Assembly: GCA_016194905.1 (NCBI GenBank)
Contig: JACQAP010000020.1
Coordinates: 62,001-126,000 of the forward strand
Direction of reading: 5' to 3'
Origin: Betaproteobacteria bacterium
Lineage (GTDB): Bacteria; Pseudomonadota; Gammaproteobacteria; Burkholderiales; JACQAP01
DNA length: 64,000 bases
Part shown: piece by piece, positions 24,100 to 32,376 of the stretch
How the letters are laid out: each line of letters begins with the position of its first letter
Position numbering within the stretch: the stretch's first letter is position 1
Made by a program: the position numbers and the translations under genes
The notes under the pieces: model-generated
What the model was told of the DNA's origin: nothing
The model's input: the letters and a program-made list of their open reading frames with translations, nothing else
The model's database searches: none

Positions 24100-24888
24100 A
24101 TGAGCGACAAGGAAGCGGTGGTCTACGTCGTGCGCTGCGGGGAAGAGATTCGCTGCGCAAAGGTGTACAAGGAGGCCAACCAGCGCAGCTTCCGCCAGGC
24201 CGTTCAGTACACCCAAGGCCGCAAGGTCAAGAACAGCCGCCGTGCCCGTGCCATGGAGAAGGGCTCCCGCTACGGGCGAAAGGAGCAGGAGGAGGCTTGG
24301 CAGCACGCCGAAGTCGACGCCTTGCGCCGTCTCGCGGCTGCCGGCGTGCGCGTTCCGCAGCCGTATAATTTTCTGGATGGCGTGCTGCTGATGGAGCTGG
24401 TGAAAGACGACAACGGCCATGCCGCGCCGAGGCTCAACGATCTTGCGCTGACACCGGAGCAGGCCCGCGAATATCATCACACGCTGATCATGCAGGTCGT
24501 ACGCATGCTCTGCGCCGGCGTCGTCCACGGTGATCTGTCCGAATACAACGTGCTCGTCGGCAGCGACGGGCCGGTCGTCATCGATCTGCCGCAGGCCGTC
24601 GACGCCGCGGGCAACAACGGCGCCGAGGCCATGCTGGAGCGGGACGTCGACAACCTGACCGCTTACTTCGGCCGCTTCGCTCCGGAACTTCGAACCACCG
24701 ACTACGGCAAGGAAATCTGGTCGATCTACGAAAGCGGCGCGCTTCAGCCCGATGTCGCGCTGACCGGTTGCTTTGTGCGCAGTGAAGATCCCGTCGGCGT
24801 AAACAGCGTCATTCGCGAAATCGACGATGTGGTGAAGGAAGGAGCGGCACGTCAACGCCACAGGCAGGCGCTGGAGTTCGAGAAGTAG
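24100..24888 (+). CDS. RIO-type serine/threonine kinase, conserved start codon reads ATC
   Basis: 262 residues from the first ATG. Kinase motifs are intact: the ATP-region lysine in CAKVYKEAN, the catalytic loop VHGDLSEYNVL (Asp and Asn present) and the metal-binding Asp in VVIDLPQAVD. Bacterial RIO relatives are ~280 residues and begin about 23 residues earlier with a sequence like MKTPKR. Here the same residues are encoded directly upstream (IKTPKRTRPPVDEGLVDEVI), but the expected ATG is ATC at 24031, with AAAGG six bases ahead of it. No ATG, GTG or TTG lies between the preceding in-frame TAA (24001) and 24100. Either AUC initiates, or a shortened protein starts at 24100. Targets of bacterial RIO kinases are poorly known. 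Confidence 0.85.
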   Translation: MSDKEAVVYVVRCGEEIRCAKVYKEANQRSFRQAVQYTQGRKVKNSRRARAMEKGSRYGRKEQEEAWQHAEVDALRRLAAAGVRVPQPYNFLDGVLLMELVKDDNGHAAPRLNDLALTPEQAREYHHTLIMQVVRMLCAGVVHGDLSEYNVLVGSDGPVVIDLPQAVDAAGNNGAEAMLERDVDNLTAYFGRFAPELRTTDYGKEIWSIYESGALQPDVALTGCFVRSEDPVGVNSVIREIDDVVKEGAARQRHRQALEFEK

Positions 24889-25100
24889 GCGGAGATCCGG
24901 TTTTGCCCGCTTCCTGGACAAACCATACCATTGACGATCTGCGCCGTGGCCTGGTGCCTCTCGAAAGAGGAAACGTCCAAAAATGCGGAAGCATTGTCCA
25001 GCACCTCAACACCGTGCGGCCCATGGCCGGGGAACTTCAAGCCCATGACAGAATCTTCTATCAGAGTCGGTTCGACTCTTACCAACCTAAAGGAGCAATC

Positions 25101-25526
25101 ATGGTCAGGAAGGCATGGGCAGTGTGGAAGGGCGGTATCAAGGAAGGTGGTGGCACGATTTCCACCGAGACCGGCGTGCTCAGGGAAGCGCCTTATGGTT
25201 TCAAATCGCGCTTCGAAGGCGGCAAAGGCACCAATCCGGAAGAACTGATCGGCGCCGCGCATGCGGGCTGCTTTTCGATGGCGTTTTCCCTGATGCTGGG
25301 CACGGCGGGCCTGACCCCGGAGAAAATCGAGACGCATGCCGACGTCACGCTCGACAAGATCGGCGACGGCTTCGAGATCACCGCGAGCCACCTGACCGTA
25401 ACGGCGAAAATTCCCGGCGCGAGCGCAGCGCAGTTCCAGGAAATCGCGGCCAAGGCCAAGGCCGGCTGCCCGGTGTCGAAGTTGTTGAAGGCCAAGATCA
25501 CGATGGATGCGAAGCTGGAAAGCTGA
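25101..25526 (+). CDS. osmC: OsmC-family peroxiredoxin
   Basis: 141 residues with AAAGGAG ahead of the ATG. Both redox-active cysteines are present: AAHAGCFSMAFS (about residue 57) and KAGCPVSKLLKAKI near the C-terminus; the conserved Arg/Glu region GFKSRFEGGKGTNPEELIG is also typical. OsmC proteins reduce organic hydroperoxides in the cytoplasm using a dithiol reductant. Single gene, 212 bases after the RIO kinase. A strong hairpin at 25627 may end its transcript. OsmC rather than Ohr is judged from the KGTNPEELIGAAHAGC pattern. Confidence 0.92.
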   Translation: MVRKAWAVWKGGIKEGGGTISTETGVLREAPYGFKSRFEGGKGTNPEELIGAAHAGCFSMAFSLMLGTAGLTPEKIETHADVTLDKIGDGFEITASHLTVTAKIPGASAAQFQEIAAKAKAGCPVSKLLKAKITMDAKLES

Positions 25527-25626
25527 ACCGCTTGCAGTCCGGGGTGCTCCTCGCCTCGGGTCCAGATTCGCAGGGCTCGACTGTCGGCTACGCGTCAGCC
25601 GGAATCGGTAAGTCGGAATCATACGC

Positions 25627-25658
25627 TTCATTCGCCGCGGTTCTTCGCGGCGAATGAA
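25627..25658. terminator. Perfect 13-base hairpin between osmC and the reductase fusion
   Basis: TTCATTCGCCGCG (25627-25639) and CGCGGCGAATGAA (25646-25658), loop GTTCTT, no mismatch. It lacks a long T run, so it may act as a 3'-end stabiliser or a Rho-assisted terminator for osmC. Confidence 0.55.
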
Positions 25659-25766
25659 AACTGGAGTGGTGCTACATTGGCAATGCCGGCGAGATGATTG
25701 GCGAGAATCGCAGTTTCGTCACCCCCCGTTTCCAACAACCCGTGTCACCGATGCAGGAGCCGCACG

Positions 25767-27461
25767 ATGGCGAACGATCTTCTCGAAAAGCGTCGCGAAC
25801 AGATGTTTCCCAAGCTCACGTCACGGCAGATCGAACGCCTGGAAACGCATGGTCAACGCATCGAGACGCGCGAAGGTGACGTGCTGATCGAACCGGAGGA
25901 CCGCGAGCACAAGCTCTTGGTTGTCCTGTCCGGCAGCCTCGAGGTTCTCCTTCCCGGGATGCTCGGCGAGCAATTGGTAACGCTGCTGATGCCGGGTGAT
26001 TTTTCCGGCGAGATGAGCACGCTGCGCGGCGTCGCCGGTTTCACGCGTATCCGCGTTCGCGAAAGCGGAGCGGTGCTGGCGATCAGCGAAGAGAATCTGC
26101 GCAACGTCGTGCAGACGGACGCCGAGCTGAGCGAGATCTTCATGCGCGCCTTCATTCTGCGCCGCATGGGATTGCTGGCATCCGGGCAAAGCGAGGTGGT
26201 GCTGCTCGGGTCGCGCCATTCGGCGGGCACGCTCCGGGTCAGGGAATTCCTGACGCGTAACTCCTTTCCCTACGTGAATATCGACATCGACAGCGATCCC
26301 GGCGTGGAGGCCTTGCTCGAGCGTTTCCATCTCACCGTGGAGGATATTCCCGTCGTCATCGGCCGCGGCGGACGGGTGTTAAAGAATCCCAGCCTTCACG
26401 AGGTTGCCGAATATCTGGAGATGAATCCCACGATCGACGATACGACGATTCATGATCTGGTCGTGGTCGGCGCCGGCCCGGCAGGACTGGCGGCCGCTGT
26501 TTATGCGGCTTCGGAGGGACTGGATGTACTCGTCGTGGAAACGACTGCGCCCGGCGGGCAAGCCGGATCGAGTTCGAAAATCGAGAACTACCTGGGTTTC
26601 CCCACCGGGATTTCCGGCCAGGCGCTGGCCGGTCGCGCGCTGGTGCAATCGCAAAAATTCGGCGCCCACGTGAACGTTGCCTGCCAGGCAAAGCAGCTCT
26701 ACTGCGAGCGCCGGCCTTACCAGCTCGAGTTGTCGGATGGGCGGGTTTTGCTCGCTAGCGCTATCGTCATCGCAACCGGCGCGAAGTACCGCGAGTTGAA
26801 GATCGAAAACCTGCAGCGATTCATCGGTACGGGCGTCTACTATGCCGCCACCCACCTGGAAGCGAGGCTCTGCGACGGCGAGGAAATCGTCATCGTGGGT
26901 GGAGGCAACTCCGCGGGGCAGGCCGCGGTGTTCCTGGCCAGCAGTTGCCGCCACGTCCATATTCTGGTTCGCTCCGATGGTCTGGCCGAAAGCATGTCCC
27001 GCTACCTGATCCGGCGCATCGAAGAAAATCCGAACATCACCTTGCACGTGCGCACGGAGATCGTGGCGCTCGAGGGAGCGGACCGGCTCGAGAGAGTCGG
27101 CTGGCGCAGCGCTTCGAGCGACAACGTGGAAATGCGCGAGATCGGTCACGTCTTTCTCATGACAGGCGCCGTGCCTAACACCGACTGGATGCAAGGCTGC
27201 GTGAGTCTCGACGACAAGGGCTTCGTACGCACGGGAGCCGACCTGCATGCCGAGGATCTGACGGCCGCGCAATGGCCGCTGCCGCGATCACCTTACCTGA
27301 TGGAGACGACTCTGCCGGCCGTGTTCGCCGTGGGCGACGTGCGCTCCGGCAGCGTCAAGCGCATTGCTTCCGCGGTCGGCGAGGGATCGATCTGCATTCA
27401 GTTCGTGCATCGCGCGCTGAGCGAATTATCCGTTCCTTCCCGGCAACGATCCGCAGCCTGA
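25767..27461 (+). CDS. Cyclic-nucleotide-domain / glutaredoxin-like / thioredoxin-reductase-like fusion
   Basis: 564 residues from the ATG at 25767 (AGGAG eight bases upstream). Domains: a cNMP-binding beta barrel at ~15-130 (GDVLIEPEDREHKLLVVLSG, PGDFSGEMSTLRGV); a thioredoxin/glutaredoxin-like fold at ~140-215 (VVLLGSRHSAGTLRVREFL, with SRHS where CxxC is expected, and IPVVIGRGGRVL); then an FAD/NAD(P)H reductase domain (VVVGAGPAGLAAAVYAA, VIATGAKYREL, IVGGGNSAGQAAVF, FAVGDVRSGSVKR). The CxxC pair of true thioredoxin reductase (CATCDG) is missing. So it is a flavoprotein pyridine-nucleotide oxidoreductase possibly gated by a nucleotide, not a disulfide reductase. First gene of a five-gene rightward run. 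Confidence 0.87.
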   Translation: MANDLLEKRREQMFPKLTSRQIERLETHGQRIETREGDVLIEPEDREHKLLVVLSGSLEVLLPGMLGEQLVTLLMPGDFSGEMSTLRGVAGFTRIRVRESGAVLAISEENLRNVVQTDAELSEIFMRAFILRRMGLLASGQSEVVLLGSRHSAGTLRVREFLTRNSFPYVNIDIDSDPGVEALLERFHLTVEDIPVVIGRGGRVLKNPSLHEVAEYLEMNPTIDDTTIHDLVVVGAGPAGLAAAVYAASEGLDVLVVETTAPGGQAGSSSKIENYLGFPTGISGQALAGRALVQSQKFGAHVNVACQAKQLYCERRPYQLELSDGRVLLASAIVIATGAKYRELKIENLQRFIGTGVYYAATHLEARLCDGEEIVIVGGGNSAGQAAVFLASSCRHVHILVRSDGLAESMSRYLIRRIEENPNITLHVRTEIVALEGADRLERVGWRSASSDNVEMREIGHVFLMTGAVPNTDWMQGCVSLDDKGFVRTGADLHAEDLTAAQWPLPRSPYLMETTLPAVFAVGDVRSGSVKRIASAVGEGSICIQFVHRALSELSVPSRQRSAA

Positions 27462-27577
27462 AAGCAATGCCGCGAATGCCTGCGGCGGGAGAATTAGAGT
27501 GCCAGCAACTGCTTTTCTCCCGGCACTCAGCACTCACTCCCATTTTGATAAAGTCCGTCTTTCCGGGAGGAAACGCG

Positions 27578-29011
27578 ATGAGCGGATTCGCCGAGTACGA
27601 ACAATACGACGCGCTGGGACTGGCCGATCTGGTTCGGTGCAAGGAAGTGACGCCGGACGAACTCCTCGAGGCCGCGATCGGGCGCGTCGAGGCGCGCAAT
27701 CCGGCGGTCAACGCCGTGACCATGAAGCTCTACGACTACGGCAGGAAAGCGATCGCCGACGGGCTTCCCGACGGGCCGTTCCGCGGCGTGCCCTTCCTCA
27801 TGAAGGATCTCACCTCGCCGGTCGCGGGTGTGCGCATGACGCGAGGCTCCCGGTTCTTTGTCGATACGCCGCCGTCCCCGGCAGACAGCGAACATGTGAA
27901 GCGGCTGAAGCGCGCAGGGCTCGTCATCTTCGGACGAACCAACACCTGCGAGCTCGGGCTTTCGCTGACATGCGAACCGCAGCTCCATGGCCCGACTCGC
28001 AATCCGTGGAACGTCGCGTACATCTCGGGAGGTTCGAGCGGCGGCGCCGCTGCGGCTGTCGCGTCGCGCATGCTGCCGATGGCGCATGCTTCCGACGGGT
28101 TCGGCTCGATCCGCGCGCCCGCAGCGTGTTGCGGACTGGTCGGATTGAAGCCGACGCGCAGCCGCAACACGTTTGCACCGTTTTCCGGCGAGGGCCTCGG
28201 CGGCGTGTCGACCGAGCACGCCGTGACGCTCAGCATCCGCGACAGCGCCGCGTTGCTCGACGCGACGCGCGGAGCAGGGCCGGGAGATCCGTACGTCGCG
28301 CCGCTGCCCGCGGGCTCCTATCTGAAGGAAGCCGGCACGAATCCGGGCAAACTGAAAATCGCGTGGACCGCCGCGGCGCCGAACGGTGCTAAAGTCGATC
28401 CGGAATGCCTGCGACTGCTCGCCAAGACAGTGAAGCTCTGCGCCGATCTCGGCCATCACGTCGAGGAGCGTGATCCCGAGATCGATCGGGCGGCGGTCGT
28501 GCCGACCTTTCTTACGCTCGCATCGGCGAATACCGTCGTGAACCTCGCCGGCCATCCGACGGCCGGCCGGCCGGCGCGCGAGGGCGAAGTGGAGCGTATC
28601 ACCTGGCTGACCGCGAAAATGGGAGAGAACATCAGCGCACCGGATTACGTTCGCGCCACGCAAACGGCGCATCGCCTCGGACGTCAGATGGCCGCGTTCC
28701 ATGCGGATTGGGATGTGCTGCTGACGCCGGGGCTGAGTTCGCCCGCCGCGAAGCTCGGCTGGCTCGACATGATGATGAACGACGTGAACGAGTACTGGCA
28801 CCGTGTATTCACCTTCTCGCCGTTCACGGTGTGGTTCAACCTTACGGGCCAGCCCGGACTCATGCTGCCACTCGATCAGAGTGCGGGCGGGTTGCCGCTG
28901 GCGGTCCAGCTCGTCGGGCGTTTCGGCGACGAGGCGACATTGATTCGCCTCGGTGCCCAGCTCGAAGCGGCACGCCCCTGGTTCGACCGCAAGCCCGCGC
29001 TCGCGGCGTGA
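27578..29011 (+). CDS. Amidase (amidase signature family, NylA-like)
   Basis: 477 residues, GGGAGG before the ATG. The Ser-Ser-Lys triad is in place: K76 (PFLMKDL), S153 within ISGGSSGGAAAA and S177 in SDGFGSIRAP; the spacing matches that of 6-aminohexanoate-cyclic-dimer hydrolase (72-150-174). Hydrolyses a carboxamide or lactam; natural substrate unknown. The C-terminal part has the typical LTGQPGLMLPLDQS block. Cytoplasmic (no signal). Lies 116 bases after the reductase fusion and 116 before the Rieske-FAD gene, all in the same direction, so a shared transcript is possible. Confidence 0.9.
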   Translation: MSGFAEYEQYDALGLADLVRCKEVTPDELLEAAIGRVEARNPAVNAVTMKLYDYGRKAIADGLPDGPFRGVPFLMKDLTSPVAGVRMTRGSRFFVDTPPSPADSEHVKRLKRAGLVIFGRTNTCELGLSLTCEPQLHGPTRNPWNVAYISGGSSGGAAAAVASRMLPMAHASDGFGSIRAPAACCGLVGLKPTRSRNTFAPFSGEGLGGVSTEHAVTLSIRDSAALLDATRGAGPGDPYVAPLPAGSYLKEAGTNPGKLKIAWTAAAPNGAKVDPECLRLLAKTVKLCADLGHHVEERDPEIDRAAVVPTFLTLASANTVVNLAGHPTAGRPAREGEVERITWLTAKMGENISAPDYVRATQTAHRLGRQMAAFHADWDVLLTPGLSSPAAKLGWLDMMMNDVNEYWHRVFTFSPFTVWFNLTGQPGLMLPLDQSAGGLPLAVQLVGRFGDEATLIRLGAQLEAARPWFDRKPALAA

Positions 29012-29127
29012 GTGTCGTGCGCCCGGCGCCGGAGGCGCCGATGCCGGATAGGGTCGCGACAGAGTTGCCCGAGCGCGGTATCTTGCTCGCAGCGGTTCTC
29101 ATGCAATGATCTCGCTGGGAGGACTTC

Positions 29128-30693
29128 ATGGCGGACGTGGAAGACACTTCAAAACCGGATCTGAAAAACGGCGTTTCGCTCGACAGTCTCGTGGATGGTG
29201 GGATGGTTGTCGGGCGCGTCGATGAAGAAGACGTGATCCTGGCGCGGCGAGGCGACGAATTTTTCGCGGTGGGTGCGCACTGCACGCATTACCACGCGCC
29301 GCTCGCGGACGGCCTGATCGCCGGCGACACGCTGCGTTGTCCATGGCATCACGCCTGTTTCAGCCTGCGCACCGGCGAGGCGCTGCGTGCGCCTGCGCTG
29401 GATCCGATCGCCTGCTGGCGGGTCGAGCGGGTGGGCAATACGGCCTTCGTCCGGGAGAAAATCGCCGAGCCGGGCCCGGGTAACGCGCGGCCACATACGA
29501 ATTCGGGCGGCACCCCGGCCCCGGTCGTCATTGTCGGGGGTGGTGCCGCCGGATTGGCCGCCGCGGACATGCTTCGTCGCGAAGGCTACGAGGGGGGTGT
29601 GACCCTGATCAGCGCGGACGACTCGCCGCCTTGCGACCGGCCGAATCTGTCCAAGGACTATCTCGCGGGCACGGCGCAAGAGGATTGGATTCCACTGCGA
29701 CCGCCGGAGTATTACACCGAGCGGCGCATCGACCTCGTGCTCAATTCGCGTGTGTCATCGCTCGACTTGAAACTGAAACGCGTGCAACTCGAGAACGGCA
29801 AGACCTACGGATTTGGGGCCTTGCTGATCACGACCGGCGCCGACCCGGTGCGATTGCCGATCCCCGGCGCGGCGGATTCCCAGGTCCATTATCTGCGCAC
29901 ATTCGCAGATGCCCGGGCGATTGTCGCCAGGGCCGCAAACGCGAAGCGCATGGTCGTCGTTGGCGCAAGTTTCATCGGTCTCGAAGTCGCCGCCTCGCTG
30001 CGCGCACGCGAGATCGAAGTGCATGTCGTCGCGCCTGATAAGATGCCCCTGGAACGCGTCATGGGACCGGAGGTGGGCGGCTTCATCCGCAAGTTGCACG
30101 AGGCTCACGGGGTGGTCTTTCATCTGGGACAGACCGTCAGCCGCGTGGACGGACGCCGGGCAACGTTGAGCGATGCGACTGTGCTCGATGCGGATTTCAT
30201 CGTCCTCGGCGTGGGCGTGCGGCCCTCGATCGCCCTGGGCGAGCAAGCCGGCCTGGCCATCGACCGTGGCATTGTGGTCAACGAATATCTCGAAACCAGC
30301 GCGTCGGGGGTATTCGCCGCCGGCGACATTGCACGGTGGCCCGATCCGCATTCCGGCGATCGCATTCGCGTCGAGCATTGGGTGGTGGCCGAACGCCAGG
30401 GCCAGGTGGCGGCAAAGAATATACTCGGCCAACGCGTGCGCTTCGACGCAGTGCCGTTTTTCTGGAGCCAGCACTACGATCTCGCCATCAACTATGTCGG
30501 CCACGCGGAAAACTGGGATGCCGTCGAGATCGATGGTTCGCTCGACGCAAAAGATTGCGCCGTGACTTACAAGCGCGGCAATCGCACGCTCGCTGTGGCG
30601 ACGATCTACCGCGACCTTCACAGTCTGCAGGCCGAACTGGCGATGGAGCAGAAGGCATCGGAAAAGCCGGACAGCCAAGGCGGGTATAAATGA
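29128..30693 (+). CDS. Rieske [2Fe-2S]-FAD oxidoreductase (AIFM3/ferredoxin-reductase-like)
   Basis: 521 residues. The N-terminal ~105 form a Rieske domain with C52/H54 (HCTHYHAPL) and C71/H74 (CPWHHACF). After a Pro/Gly linker comes a ferredoxin-NAD(P)H reductase-type flavoprotein: VVIVGGGAAGLAAADML, NLSKDYLAG, the NAD motif VVVGASFIGLEVAASL and FAAGDIARWPDPHSG. This fused layout is known from AIFM3-like proteins. It should pass electrons between NAD(P)H and a partner through the cluster; the partner is unknown. GGAGG lies ahead of the ATG. Third gene of the run; 25 bases separate it from the DUF5996 gene. Confidence 0.9.
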   Translation: MADVEDTSKPDLKNGVSLDSLVDGGMVVGRVDEEDVILARRGDEFFAVGAHCTHYHAPLADGLIAGDTLRCPWHHACFSLRTGEALRAPALDPIACWRVERVGNTAFVREKIAEPGPGNARPHTNSGGTPAPVVIVGGGAAGLAAADMLRREGYEGGVTLISADDSPPCDRPNLSKDYLAGTAQEDWIPLRPPEYYTERRIDLVLNSRVSSLDLKLKRVQLENGKTYGFGALLITTGADPVRLPIPGAADSQVHYLRTFADARAIVARAANAKRMVVVGASFIGLEVAASLRAREIEVHVVAPDKMPLERVMGPEVGGFIRKLHEAHGVVFHLGQTVSRVDGRRATLSDATVLDADFIVLGVGVRPSIALGEQAGLAIDRGIVVNEYLETSASGVFAAGDIARWPDPHSGDRIRVEHWVVAERQGQVAAKNILGQRVRFDAVPFFWSQHYDLAINYVGHAENWDAVEIDGSLDAKDCAVTYKRGNRTLAVATIYRDLHSLQAELAMEQKASEKPDSQGGYK

Positions 30694-30718
30694 ACCTCAT
30701 AACAACGAAAGGTCACGA

Positions 30719-31627
30719 ATGGCTATGATCTCCGTGACGGACAAGGCATGGCCGGCATTGCCGCTCGACGCATGGCGAGATACGTACGCGACGCTGCACA
30801 TGTGGACGCAGATCGTGGGCAAACTCTGTCTCGCTCTCACGCCGCGCACCAATCATTTCTGGAATGTCGCGTTTCAGGTCACGTCGCGCGGGCTCGCGAC
30901 ACCGTCGCTGACGGCGGGCGACCACTCGCTGACGATCACCTTCGACTTCGTCAGCCATGAACTCGTCTTTCAGTGTTCGGACGGCCGCACGGAAACGATT
31001 GCGCTCGAGCCGCGCACGGTGGCCGACTTCTACCGCCTGGTGATGGAGACGCTGGGCCGGATGGGTCTCGACGCGAGGATCTGGACGATGCCGGTCGAAA
31101 TTCCGGATCCGATCCGCTTCGAAGCGGACACGATGCACCGGTCGTACGACCGGGCGTATGCAAGCGCCTTCTGGCGAGCCCTGGTCGCGATGAAACCGGT
31201 GTTCGAGCGTTTCCGCTGCGACTTTGTCGGAAAATGCAGCCCGGTACATTTTTTCTGGGGAAGCTTCGATCTCGCCGTGACGCGTTTCTCCGGCCAACGG
31301 GCGCCGCAGCGCGCCGGCGCCGACTCGATCACTGCTGAAGCATATTCGCACGAAGTCATCAGTCACGGCTTCTGGCCGGGCAGCGGTGCGATTCAGCAAC
31401 CGGCGTTCTACGCCTATGCGGCACCCGAACCCGAGGGCTTCAAGGACGCTCCGGTCCGTCCGGCGGCTGCGTTTTACAGCAAAGACCTTTCCGAGTTCAT
31501 GCTGCCGTATGAAGCAGTACGGACCGCGGCATCGCCCGAAAAGGAACTCGCCGCATTTCTCGAGAGTACATACGACCTGGCGGCTGCTCTCGCAGAATGG
31601 AACCGCGCCGACCTTGAACGAAAGTGA
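30719..31627 (+). CDS. DUF5996 family protein
   Basis: 302 residues. The order of conserved blocks fits DUF5996: WPALPLDAWRDTYATLHMW, QIVGKLCLALTPRTNHFWNV, PDPIRFEADTMHRSYD, HFFWGSFDLAVTRFSGQRAP and SHGFWPGSGAIQQPAFYAYA. Many conserved Trp/His/Tyr suggest an enzyme or ligand binder, but no catalytic mechanism has been described to my knowledge. No signal peptide. AAAGG precedes the ATG. Sits between the Rieske-FAD gene and an SDR gene with tiny gaps, so a joint redox or catabolic role with them is a fair guess. Confidence 0.85.
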   Translation: MAMISVTDKAWPALPLDAWRDTYATLHMWTQIVGKLCLALTPRTNHFWNVAFQVTSRGLATPSLTAGDHSLTITFDFVSHELVFQCSDGRTETIALEPRTVADFYRLVMETLGRMGLDARIWTMPVEIPDPIRFEADTMHRSYDRAYASAFWRALVAMKPVFERFRCDFVGKCSPVHFFWGSFDLAVTRFSGQRAPQRAGADSITAEAYSHEVISHGFWPGSGAIQQPAFYAYAAPEPEGFKDAPVRPAAAFYSKDLSEFMLPYEAVRTAASPEKELAAFLESTYDLAAALAEWNRADLERK

Positions 31628-31638
31628 GAAACGACGAA

Positions 31639-32358
31639 ATGAGTGAGAGATTCTCGGGCAAGGTGGCACTGGTGGCCGGCGGTACCGGCGGATTGGGACG
31701 CGCGGTGAGCCTGGCGTTCCTGCAGGAAGGCGCCAAGGTGACGGTCACCTATCGCAAACTAGAAGAATTCGACGCCTTGAAACAAGCAGCGGGCGCGAAG
31801 GGCTCACGGCTGGTGGGCCACGCTACCGATGTCACCGACGAAACTTCAGTGAACCAGCTCGTCGGGAAGATTCTCGCGGAACACGGGAAGCTGGACGCTT
31901 TGGTGAATACAGTCGGCGGTTACGCCGGCGGTGTACCACTGTGGGATTTGCAGACCAAGGTCCTCGATCAGATGCTGGCGCTGAATCTGCGCCCGGGTTA
32001 CGCGTTGTCGCGTGCAGTGGTACCGGCGATGCTGAAACAGGGACGCGGGGCGATCGTGAACATTGCCGCCAAGGCGGCACTCGATCACCCTGCCGGCGTG
32101 GCCGCGTACGCTGCTTCAAAAGCCGCGGCGTTGGCGCTGCTGGATTCCCTGGCCGCGGATCTGAAGGGTAGCGGGGTGCGGGTGAACTCGATTCTTCCCA
32201 GCATCATCGATACGGAGGTCAACCGGAAGGCAATGCCCAAGGCGGACTTTGCGATCTGGCCGAAGCCCGAGGACATCGCGCGCGTCATCCTGTTCCTGTG
32301 CAGCGACGATGCCAAAGTCATTCATGGGGCGGCCATTCCGGTTTATGGGGATAGCTGA
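31639..32358 (+). CDS. SDR family protein with altered active site
   Basis: 239 residues. The Rossmann cofactor motif (AGGTGGLGRAV) and YxxxK (AYAASKAAAL) are present, but the NNAG motif reads NTVGGYAGG and the catalytic Ser block INISS is NIAAKAAL, i.e. the usual Ser is Ala. Either another residue takes its place or this is a reductase with unusual chemistry or none. Start: ATG at 31639; a GTG at 31624 overlapping the DUF5996 stop is possible, and neither has a strong ribosome site. Last gene of the rightward run, converging on the aminotransferase 18 bases away. Confidence 0.86.
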   Translation: MSERFSGKVALVAGGTGGLGRAVSLAFLQEGAKVTVTYRKLEEFDALKQAAGAKGSRLVGHATDVTDETSVNQLVGKILAEHGKLDALVNTVGGYAGGVPLWDLQTKVLDQMLALNLRPGYALSRAVVPAMLKQGRGAIVNIAAKAALDHPAGVAAYAASKAAALALLDSLAADLKGSGVRVNSILPSIIDTEVNRKAMPKADFAIWPKPEDIARVILFLCSDDAKVIHGAAIPVYGDS

Positions 32359-32376
32359 AGCTTCAACTTCCCGCGA

